From NCBI GenBank assembly GCA_945869465.1, contig CAMBPB010000008.1, forward strand, positions 1-62,136: DNA of 62,136 nt, read 5' to 3'. The stretch comes from Prosthecobacter debontii. GTDB taxonomy: Bacteria; Verrucomicrobiota; Verrucomicrobiia; Verrucomicrobiales; Akkermansiaceae. A program made the position numbers and the translations under genes. Below are positions 16,945 through 24,100 of the stretch, piece after piece. The notes beneath the pieces were generated by a model, which worked only from the letters and a program-made list of their open reading frames with translations, ran no database searches and had not been told where the DNA came from. Every line of letters begins with the position of its first letter. Positions within the stretch are counted from its first letter, which is position 1.

Positions 16945-17672
16945 CCCATTCCACCATGGACTGTCCCGTCTGCGAATCGAAACATCATTCGTCTGTCGCA
17001 TCTAAAAACGGCTACGAGATTCACCGTTGTCCGGATTGTGGTTTGTTGTTCATCCATCCTTTCCCATCACCCGGCGAATTGTCGGACTTTTACAGCAACT
17101 ATCACAAATCAAAGCAATACGGAGACAAAATCGCTTCAAAAATCAAAAGGGCGCGTAAGAGAATCCGCTCTCTCGGCCGATCCAACGGACGGACCCTGCT
17201 GGATGTGGGTTGCAATCTCGGCTTTGCGACCGAGGCGGGAAGAAGTCTGGGCTACAGGGCGACGGGGATCGATATTGATGAGGATGCCGTCGAAAGAGCC
17301 AAGGTTGCTTTTCCGGAATGTGACTTCCGTCCGGTATCCATTGATGCACTTGCCCAAGGAGGCGAGAAATTCGACACGATCTACTGCAGCGAGGTGATCG
17401 AACATCTTGTAGATCCATTGGATTTCCTAAAAAACATCAAGTCTGTGATGAAGAATCACGGCGTCCTTTTCATGACAACCCCCGATGTCGGGCACTACTC
17501 TCTGCCGAAGAAAATCGGGAAGCTCGTCGAGTGGACGACGTTCCGTCCCCCGGAACATCTTCTCTATTTTGATCGGAAATCCCTTGGAATTCTTTTCAAG
17601 AAAGCTGGTTTTCATGATGTTAAATTCAAATTCAGCTTCAAACCCACCCTCAAGGTGATTACAAGTATTTGA
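16941..17672 (+). CDS. Class I SAM methyltransferase with zinc-ribbon-like N-terminus
   Basis: A 243-residue methyltransferase. The N-terminus has CPVCESK and HRCPDCGLLF, a four-Cys zinc-binding element seen in sugar C-methyltransferases. The SAM-binding loop is TLLDVGCNLGFATEAG, and ATGIDIDEDAVE and YCSEVIEHLVDPLDF follow. The start is set by the four-base overlap with the pyruvyl transferase stop. It probably methylates a sugar or lipid-linked intermediate of the same surface glycan; that is inferred from context. Confidence 0.85.
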   Translation: MTHSTMDCPVCESKHHSSVASKNGYEIHRCPDCGLLFIHPFPSPGELSDFYSNYHKSKQYGDKIASKIKRARKRIRSLGRSNGRTLLDVGCNLGFATEAGRSLGYRATGIDIDEDAVERAKVAFPECDFRPVSIDALAQGGEKFDTIYCSEVIEHLVDPLDFLKNIKSVMKNHGVLFMTTPDVGHYSLPKKIGKLVEWTTFRPPEHLLYFDRKSLGILFKKAGFHDVKFKFSFKPTLKVITSI

Positions 17673-17675
17673 AAC

Positions 17676-18386
17676 ATGGAGAACTACCACCTTGATCGCA
17701 AGAGAGCAAGTGTTTCGGAGCTCCTCAAACTGAGGCGACATGTTCAAAACCAGATCGGAGGCAGGGACTGCATCGTGATTGGCTCCGCTCCGACCCCGGT
17801 CGTCCCCGCAATGAGCGATCCGTTCGTTTTGTGCGTCAATGGCTCCGTTTTCTCAGCCAATGAATACTGGGGCCGGAATCCTGACCTGACCTATCTTTGC
17901 GGCGCGATCTTCAACGAGGCCGACGCGTATGCAACCCGAACCAAGGATACTCTCAGGGGGAGATCGATCGGTGACGTGCTGATCGCACGCCATGCATTCA
18001 AGAAGGCTCTGCCCATGCTTGCAGATGAAGGAATTTCGCATGGAAATTCCTTCCCGTTATCGAAATATGACAAACGGATCATTCTGGGAGAGTCCATCGG
18101 TTACTTCCTGCTTGGCGGATATCGGTGCAATTCAAATGTCTCCAATGGACTCTTCATGGTGGGAATGGCGTTGTGGGGCGGTGCCTCCCGCGTTGTTTTC
18201 TCCGGCATCTCGTTCGGTAATCAACATGCCTACAGCGCGGGGACCTCGCTATCTCAAAGAGGGCACCTTCATGAGGACCAGCGCTTTCTCGAGGTGACAG
18301 TTGAAAGAAATCTGCCGGTGTTCACCACATCCGATGAAATCCATGCCCGCTTCGGCGTGAGGATGTGGTCGGATCCTGAAAGGTGA
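17676..18386 (+). CDS. DUF115-like putative glycosyltransferase
   Basis: A 236-residue protein with features of the DUF115/MptE-like superfamily, which includes motility-accessory and sialyltransferase-like glycosyltransferases. These are an opening CIVIGSAPTPVVPAM, LCVNGSVFSANEYWG, and NVSNGLFMVGMALWGGASR followed by the GISFGNQHAY strand. There is no signal peptide. It follows the methyltransferase by three bases and is the last gene of this operon. Six bases beyond its stop lies the converging sulfotransferase gene. The assignment is from motifs by eye. Confidence 0.65.
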   Translation: MENYHLDRKRASVSELLKLRRHVQNQIGGRDCIVIGSAPTPVVPAMSDPFVLCVNGSVFSANEYWGRNPDLTYLCGAIFNEADAYATRTKDTLRGRSIGDVLIARHAFKKALPMLADEGISHGNSFPLSKYDKRIILGESIGYFLLGGYRCNSNVSNGLFMVGMALWGGASRVVFSGISFGNQHAYSAGTSLSQRGHLHEDQRFLEVTVERNLPVFTTSDEIHARFGVRMWSDPER

Positions 18387-18391
18387 TCCGG

Positions 18392-19171
18392 TTAGCCCAA
18401 GCTCCTATCGATTGCCTCGTAAAGCTCAATATCTTTTCCTAGCAGCGACTGAATCTTGCCGGTGTCATGTTCTTCTGGTGTTTTGCCAGTCGCCCCGGGG
18501 GTTTTGTTCTTCCATGCCGGAGCTGATGGGGAACCAAGCTTCATCGAAAGCTGTTCGGCGAAAGTGCCAATTTTTTCAAGCGTGCCAAAATGGAAATAAT
18601 TCTTGCACAGGAAGTCGTATGGGTCCGAAACCACTTTGCCACCAGTGATGTAACCCACGGCAGGATTTGCGAAGCGGTCACGATGCTTGTAGAGGTAGCC
18701 GACATAATCATTGAAACTCCCCGTGCCCGCAACCTTGATTCTTTCCGCGAGATAAAAACGGCGCCATAAATTCCGATCGAGGAAGCTCTCTCGGTAGTAT
18801 AGGTATTCTGAAAAGAGGCGTCTCACGGGATCGCGAACCATGGTGATGTATCTGAGGTTCCAGTTTGGAAGCTGAGGCACTCCGTGATGGAAATGACCGG
18901 TAACGATATCCCCTTCGGTCGCTTTGGAGTTCAACTGATTCCAAGCCGTGGAATAATCCAAGGTGCGGAATAGCTTCCATAGCCTTTTCTTCGTGCTCCG
19001 CATCTGGCGGAAATCCTCCGACCAACCAATTCCAAGATCTGATGTCGGAGGAACGGGGGGCATCGCGTAAAGCCTGCTTGCGGGAAGCGCGGAGGACATC
19101 ATTTCCACCAGCGACTGACTGCCGGATTTCCGGATTCGCACGAGGACGTAGAGATATGAACTCTGATTCAT
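18392..19171 (-). CDS. Sulfotransferase family protein
   Basis: A 259-residue PAPS-dependent sulfotransferase of the carbohydrate type. The 5'-phosphosulfate loop is RIRKSGSQSLVEMM, a variant of the usual HIPKTAGTSL. The 3'-phosphate motif is MVRDPVRRLFSEYLYYRES, with Arg and Ser in place. GDIVTGHFHHGVP precedes it, as in heparan-sulfate-like and type 2 sulfotransferases. It overlaps the upstream ELM1-like gene by ATGA and is the last gene of the minus-strand operon. This implies that the surface polymer is sulfated. Confidence 0.82.
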   Translation of the reverse strand: MNQSSYLYVLVRIRKSGSQSLVEMMSSALPASRLYAMPPVPPTSDLGIGWSEDFRQMRSTKKRLWKLFRTLDYSTAWNQLNSKATEGDIVTGHFHHGVPQLPNWNLRYITMVRDPVRRLFSEYLYYRESFLDRNLWRRFYLAERIKVAGTGSFNDYVGYLYKHRDRFANPAVGYITGGKVVSDPYDFLCKNYFHFGTLEKIGTFAEQLSMKLGSPSAPAWKNKTPGATGKTPEEHDTGKIQSLLGKDIELYEAIDRSLG

Positions 19172-20205
19172 GAACGTGTAGCAGTGTTCGGATTGCGAAT
19201 GATTTCATATTCGCGATCAAGTGCGGCCAAAACGGCATCGGCGATAGGCTCGGAAGGATCGCCGCTGACCAAGTTCCAGCCGCAGTCCGGCGCTCCTTCC
19301 GCCACCGATAGTTCTGAAACGGTTTGGACGGTGAGGTAGCCCTTCTTTTCGAGCCCTTCAAGATTCGATGTCAGGCGAGGGAATGCGGTTTGCTCCGGCA
19401 TTACCGAAATAACCGGACGTCCGGATGAGACCGCTTCGTGGGTCATGGACATGCTGTCTGCGGTCACGCATAGCATGGAGCATGCTCCCATGGTTGCTAT
19501 CAGTGGAGTGGAGCGCTCCCCCGGTTCATGAAACCAACTGTCACCCAAAAGGATTCCCGACTCCTCCGCTAAGCCTTTGATTGTCCTCTCGACCATGATC
19601 GGCGTCCTCCGGGATGTCGCGATTCGGATGCCATGGCCCGCTGACTTGGCTTGTAGAATGAAACGGTTCACGAGCGATAGGTAATCTTCGAGTGCCCAGC
19701 GGAGGCCCTCGCCGTTGCCGCCAAGAAGGAGGCCCCAGGCTCGCTGTTGGGCGACGCCGGCGGACTCTGCGGCGGTTCTTGCGCCGTCCGGCGTGATCAT
19801 CGATGGGATCAAATCATACTGGTGGAATCGAGGTTGGTTCAAGGGAACCTCATGGGACGCAATGAGGTTGAAGTGTGATGAATTCATCCGCCGCAAAGAG
19901 CCCAGAAAAATGTTCGGGCAACCGATTCTGTGGGACACCGCAGCGTTGGGCCATTGGGTGGCTCCACCTGCTGAAATAACCAGATCGATCTGACCGAGCT
20001 CTGGTGGGCGCTTCAGCAAACATTTCAATGGTATGGCAAAAGCGGGCATCCCCATAAACGGCAAAAGCTGTCGCACGGGGGACCAGCGCCATTCGAGATC
20101 GTGTTCAATAATGTGGAGCTTCCGCTTGCTTGATAGAGTCCGGAGAACACCTCTCACCTTGTTCTGGTGTCCAGTAATGGGGTCTTTGATCCAGAGAACA
20201 TTCAT
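19168..20205 (-). CDS. ELM1-family protein, second copy
   Basis: A 345-residue relative of the gene at 12311. WIKDPITGHQNKVRGVL is the N-terminal motif, LLLGGNGEGLRWALEDY the central one, and CVTADSMSMTHEAVSSGRPVISVMP the nucleotide-binding-like one. The protein is therefore full length and has the GT-B-like pattern. It is coupled to the sulfotransferase by ATGA. Codon use looks less GC-biased than in the housekeeping genes around it, as for several genes between 15 and 21 kb. This could mean horizontal acquisition of the glycan cluster. Confidence 0.75.
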   Translation of the reverse strand: MNVLWIKDPITGHQNKVRGVLRTLSSKRKLHIIEHDLEWRWSPVRQLLPFMGMPAFAIPLKCLLKRPPELGQIDLVISAGGATQWPNAAVSHRIGCPNIFLGSLRRMNSSHFNLIASHEVPLNQPRFHQYDLIPSMITPDGARTAAESAGVAQQRAWGLLLGGNGEGLRWALEDYLSLVNRFILQAKSAGHGIRIATSRRTPIMVERTIKGLAEESGILLGDSWFHEPGERSTPLIATMGACSMLCVTADSMSMTHEAVSSGRPVISVMPEQTAFPRLTSNLEGLEKKGYLTVQTVSELSVAEGAPDCGWNLVSGDPSEPIADAVLAALDREYEIIRNPNTATRS

Positions 20206-20322
20206 AATGTTAAAGGGGCGGATTGACCAGAAGGTTCAATTCCCGAACCAGCGCTGGAGCCTGCGTTCCATGTTCACCTTGAACTCGATCAGCCTGCTTT
20301 GCCAGCCGGGCAACTCTTTTTC

Positions 20323-20826
20323 TCACGTTTTGAATGCGACGCGATGTGGCCGTTTAACTTTGAATGGCCGGATCGTGGGAAAGTAGGCCGATAGGCGCTC
20401 AAGCCACCAACTCTCTTCGTGGAGTGTGACATGTGCGTTCCGACCATCCGAGAGAATGGCTTTCGCGGGTGCGATATCGATTATCAACAGGGCATCGCGT
20501 GCAACTGCGGCCATTTCCGAAAGGACGGAATCCAGTTCATCCTCCGGAATGTGTTCGAGGACATCAAAACTGGTCACGACGTCAAACCGCCCTTCGGGAA
20601 TTTTATCGATGCCTGGCACCGCTGGATCAAAGCGCTCAGCGCGGGTCGCTCCAGCTTTTTTGCCAAGCCGTATGGCTATTTCACTCCGTCCTGCGCCATA
20701 ATCTATGATTGAGGAGGGAGACAAAGCCAGTATGTGGGGCAGAACGGATGGAAAATCCTTGCCACCGGTGCCATAAATCTTGTCCGCATGGAAGGCATGG
20801 TAATCATTGATATGCTTTCGCTTCAT
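20323..20826 (-). CDS. Class I SAM methyltransferase, possibly cut short by a nonsense codon
   Basis: A 167-residue methyltransferase with SIIDYGAGRSEIAIRLG (SAM loop) and FDVVTSFDVLEHIPEDEL. It starts by ATGA overlap with the FkbM gene. The annotated stop is TGA at 20323-20325. The same frame stays open for about 28 more codons to a second stop at 20236-20238, with coding-like sequence (for example SRLIEFKVNMERRLQRWFG). That would end 30 bp before the ELM1-like start. A CGA-to-TGA change would explain this. Confidence 0.8.
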   Translation of the reverse strand: MKRKHINDYHAFHADKIYGTGGKDFPSVLPHILALSPSSIIDYGAGRSEIAIRLGKKAGATRAERFDPAVPGIDKIPEGRFDVVTSFDVLEHIPEDELDSVLSEMAAVARDALLIIDIAPAKAILSDGRNAHVTLHEESWWLERLSAYFPTIRPFKVKRPHRVAFKT

Positions 20827-21716
20827 AACTTGAATGGGGTGATATTGTTTGTTTGATCAAGAACTTGTTCTGCGATAGATCCAGATGATGCGTCCTCCGG
20901 CAACATCAGGATGCCGTTCATTTTGGTCCAGCGGTCGAGACGGTAGCCTTGCGCGGTGAGCAGGTCTTTGAGTGGGGCACCACCCTCGCCGACGATTTCG
21001 CCAATGATCAAGCGTGGCCACATACCGCGCGGTGCAGTATGGAAAAACGCCTCAAGGACCGGAACCTCGAAGCCCTCGATGTCGATCTTCATCGCGTCCA
21101 CCCGCGAGACCTTCGCCTCCTGTAAAATTTCCAGCAACGGGCGGCCCGGAACCCTGCACCCGGTTCCATCCACGCGAGTCGTGGTTTGCCCGAGATTCTC
21201 GCGGTGCTCTTCGATAACCACTTCACAGGGCTCCGGCGTCACCGCGCAATCGCAGAGAGTCACTGCGAAAGTCAGGCCATTGACGGAGAGATTGTGACGC
21301 ATCCGAGCCATCATCACTTCGTTCGGTTCGACCGAGATGACTCGCAAGCCGGGTTGATTTTGGGCAAGTGCCCAGAAGGTGTAGAATCCGGCATTTGCGC
21401 CCACGTCGAGGAATACCCCACCGGGGTGAAGCGCCGACCGGAGGGCCTCGCGTTCAACCGCATCGTGGAAGTTGGGCATGGTCAGCCAGCGCTGTTCCGT
21501 AAGATTGCCGCGGGTGGCAAGTCGCATTTTGAGCCCCCATATTTCACGATCGTAGGCATATTGCGGACTGTTTTTCACAGGCTTGCGCAGCAGAAATGCG
21601 AGCTTTCGGAATAGCGGGTTGACAGGCAGATGATCGACGATCTTAAGGCAAATCGCCGCGAAACCGAGAGCTTTCCAAGTGCCCCACGGCGAGTTTGTAT
21701 CAAAGTGATTCACCAA
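20823..21716 (-). CDS. FkbM-family methyltransferase
   Basis: A 297-residue SAM-dependent O-methyltransferase of FkbM type, common in surface-glycan clusters. Motifs are GGVFLDVGANAGFYTFWAL for SAM binding, VISVEPNEVMMARMRHNL, and the family's MKIDIEGFEVPVLEAF. The N-terminus has a hydrophobic stretch but no typical signal peptide. Its start lies three bases after the stop of the glycosyltransferase gene, and its end overlaps the next methyltransferase by four bases. Two consecutive methyltransferases suggest a methylated glycan. Confidence 0.88.
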   Translation of the reverse strand: MVNHFDTNSPWGTWKALGFAAICLKIVDHLPVNPLFRKLAFLLRKPVKNSPQYAYDREIWGLKMRLATRGNLTEQRWLTMPNFHDAVEREALRSALHPGGVFLDVGANAGFYTFWALAQNQPGLRVISVEPNEVMMARMRHNLSVNGLTFAVTLCDCAVTPEPCEVVIEEHRENLGQTTTRVDGTGCRVPGRPLLEILQEAKVSRVDAMKIDIEGFEVPVLEAFFHTAPRGMWPRLIIGEIVGEGGAPLKDLLTAQGYRLDRWTKMNGILMLPEDASSGSIAEQVLDQTNNITPFKL

Positions 21717-21719
21717 ATG

Positions 21720-22832
21720 TTAGGCACGGGGTTGGGAAATTAGGGTATGGTAAACATCAAGCGTCGATTGAAGCATACCTTCGAGGGAGAACATTTCGAT
21801 GGAGTTTGGAATAGGCGAAGATTTCAGGAATTTTTTTGTCAAGTCAAGTGCCCCCTTGACGTCCCTAACCTCGACGAGTCCCTGCTGGAAAATCACGCGC
21901 AGCTGCTCGGCGACGCCGCCATGATCATACGCGATGACCGGCTTGCCCAGCGCGAGCGCCTCCAGCGAGACCCGCCCAAAGGCTTCGGGATCAAGCGAAA
22001 GTGAATAGACCACGCTGGAAATGGCCATGATTTCGCGCAGGTCGCTGCGGTGGCCGGCAAAGGTGACGTGCTCCGTGATCCCGAGGGTGGTGGCCAGCGC
22101 CTTGAGTTCATTGAGAAACGCCAGCTTCTTCGGGTGCGGTTCGCCGACGATCAGGCCGTGGACCGGTTCGCCGAGAGCGATCAGTTTCGCGACGAGTTTG
22201 AGGAAATCCTCCTGGCCTTTCCAACGGGTGAGGCGCGCGGGCATCAGCAGCAGGATTCGCCCTTCCAACTGCGGATGCGCCGCCTTCCACTGCGCCAGCC
22301 ATTTGGCGGATGGGACGAATCCGGGCGGATTGAGCGCCTCGTCCACACCGCGGTGGATCACCCGGACTTTTGCGGAAGGGGTCTTCGGATAGTTTTTCAA
22401 GATATAATCCCGCACACTTTCCGACACGGCGATCACCGCCTCGCCTTTCGTCATGACGGCGGAGTAGGCGTTGACCGAATAGAAGCCGTGAACGGTGGTG
22501 ACCAGGCGGGGGCGCGTGTTCCGGGGCAGGCTTTTCCAAGCGAGCCATGCGAGCCATGCGGGCAGCCGCGATCGCAGGTGAATGATGTCGGGCTTTTCCG
22601 TGGCGAAGAGTTTTCTCAGGCGTGGAATCTGGCCGAGCGAGGCGAGCGCCTTGCGGTGGACCGGCATCTCGATATGGCGCGAACCGGCTTTTTCCAAGTC
22701 CGCAACTTGCCGTCCGCCGTTGGAAATGACGAGGGATTCATGCCCTTCGCGGACCAGGTGCGCGGCGATTTCCAAGGTGCCGCGCTCGACGCCGCCGGCA
22801 TTGAGCTCGGGGAGGATTTGGATGATTTTCAT
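21720..22832 (-). CDS. GT4-type glycosyltransferase, module copy 1
   Basis: A 370-residue GT-B glycosyltransferase. The N-terminal acceptor domain opens QILPELNAGGVERGTLEIA. The C-terminal donor domain has LLLMPARLTRWKGQEDFL (194-211) and the family's E-x7-E pair at Glu283 and Glu291 in PEAFGRVSLEAL. It is complete, unlike its paralogue at 24072, whose first 275 residues are closely similar. It overlaps the acyltransferase gene by ATGA. It presumably adds a sugar to the lipid A core or a related glycolipid; that is inferred from pairing with LpxL-type genes. Confidence 0.92.
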   Translation of the reverse strand: MKIIQILPELNAGGVERGTLEIAAHLVREGHESLVISNGGRQVADLEKAGSRHIEMPVHRKALASLGQIPRLRKLFATEKPDIIHLRSRLPAWLAWLAWKSLPRNTRPRLVTTVHGFYSVNAYSAVMTKGEAVIAVSESVRDYILKNYPKTPSAKVRVIHRGVDEALNPPGFVPSAKWLAQWKAAHPQLEGRILLLMPARLTRWKGQEDFLKLVAKLIALGEPVHGLIVGEPHPKKLAFLNELKALATTLGITEHVTFAGHRSDLREIMAISSVVYSLSLDPEAFGRVSLEALALGKPVIAYDHGGVAEQLRVIFQQGLVEVRDVKGALDLTKKFLKSSPIPNSIEMFSLEGMLQSTLDVYHTLISQPRA

Positions 22833-24100
22833 GGCGGCGGGCGCAGGGAAATAAAGGGGATGGCTTCACGCCGAGCGGCTTTGACCAAGGCCTTGGGTGC
22901 CGCGCTGGTCAGGATGTAATCGACCGGCAAGCCTGCGGCCAGATCGATTGCGGCGATGGATTTTTGGAATGTCTTGCGGTCCGCGGCGGGCGGGGCGGTG
23001 TGGGTGATTGGCGAACCGGGCAGCCAGGACGGCTTCTCTTGGCCGGGAGCCAGCACGATTTCGTAAATCACATCCGGGTGCGACCATTCCTCGGGCGGTC
23101 GCCAGGAAGCGGGAGCGCCCGCCAACCACAGCAGCGCGCGGTGCGGCTTGCCCTCGCCGCACGCGTCGGGTCCCAGCCAATCCCGGATCGTGCGGTTTGC
23201 GCGGATGTAAAGCTTCCACCGCTCCTGCAGCCAGAAGACATCCGTGGGGCTGGCACGCATCGCTTGCTCAAGCGCCGCCATGCAGTCGGCCGTCTTGAAA
23301 GGCCGGCTGACCGGATGGTAGCAGACTTTCCATTTCCCCGGAGCATCGGTGCTCAGCGACATCGCGAGCACCTCGGCCTTGCTCCGGCGGGCCATCAGGC
23401 TGGGCACCGGGCTGGCGCGCGTGAGGCGGCCGAAAAACCGCACCAGCTCGCCCTGGCTGCCGACGCGTTGGTCCGCGAGGATGCCGATCAGGCTGCCTTC
23501 GCGGAGAAATCCGGTGACGTGGTGGAGGCTGTTGCGCTTTGAAAAAAGGTGGGTGCCGTCCGTCTCGCGCTGCGCCACCACCCGCGCGTTCATCAGGGGG
23601 TTATTCAGCGGCCGGTAAAACGCGCCGATCTTGTGACCCTGTGGAAAAAGGCGGTTCATCCGGCTGAGGATTTCCCAGTTTCCCATGTGACAGGGTAGAA
23701 GCACCAGCCCCGCGCTGCCGGACATCGCGTTTTCGATGAGTTCCTGGTTTTCCACCGTCAGCATCGCATCGATCCGTTTGGCGGAAAGCCGCGCGGTGTG
23801 GGCGGTGGAAAACAAGTTCGCGCCGGTGCGGCGGATGGTTTCCTTGGCCATGCGCTGGAGCGCGGGGAGGTCGTATTCGCCGTGAAAGGCGATCCGCAGA
23901 TTCCGCAAAACAACCTGCCGCCGCGCCGGGATGAAGTGCCAGGCGATGCCGCCGAGCATCTCGCCGATGCGGAACACCCACGAGCCCGGCAGCCGCCCCG
24001 CGATTTCCTCAACGCAGGCGTATGCCAGACACTCGGCCCGCCATTTCCAGCGCTTGGAATGATCTTGGGAATCAACCTTGAGCGGACGAATTTTGCTCAT
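22829..24100 (-). CDS. LpxL/HtrB-type acyltransferase with C-terminal extension, copy 1
   Basis: A 423-residue lipid A-type secondary acyltransferase. The catalytic H-x4-E motif is His138-Glu143 in PCHMGNWEIL. Flanking family motifs are VVLRNLRIAF and IGILADQRVGSQGELVRFFG. The usual enzyme is about 300 residues. This one continues about 110 residues past WLGPD with a segment including KPHRALLWLAG and PVDYILTSAAPKALVKAARR, which resembles part of a nucleotide-sugar-binding domain. The start at 24100 overlaps the chimeric gene upstream by 29 bases, the reading frame beyond it being inside that gene. The protein should act at the inner membrane. Confidence 0.85.
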   Translation of the reverse strand: MSKIRPLKVDSQDHSKRWKWRAECLAYACVEEIAGRLPGSWVFRIGEMLGGIAWHFIPARRQVVLRNLRIAFHGEYDLPALQRMAKETIRRTGANLFSTAHTARLSAKRIDAMLTVENQELIENAMSGSAGLVLLPCHMGNWEILSRMNRLFPQGHKIGAFYRPLNNPLMNARVVAQRETDGTHLFSKRNSLHHVTGFLREGSLIGILADQRVGSQGELVRFFGRLTRASPVPSLMARRSKAEVLAMSLSTDAPGKWKVCYHPVSRPFKTADCMAALEQAMRASPTDVFWLQERWKLYIRANRTIRDWLGPDACGEGKPHRALLWLAGAPASWRPPEEWSHPDVIYEIVLAPGQEKPSWLPGSPITHTAPPAADRKTFQKSIAAIDLAAGLPVDYILTSAAPKALVKAARREAIPFISLRPPP

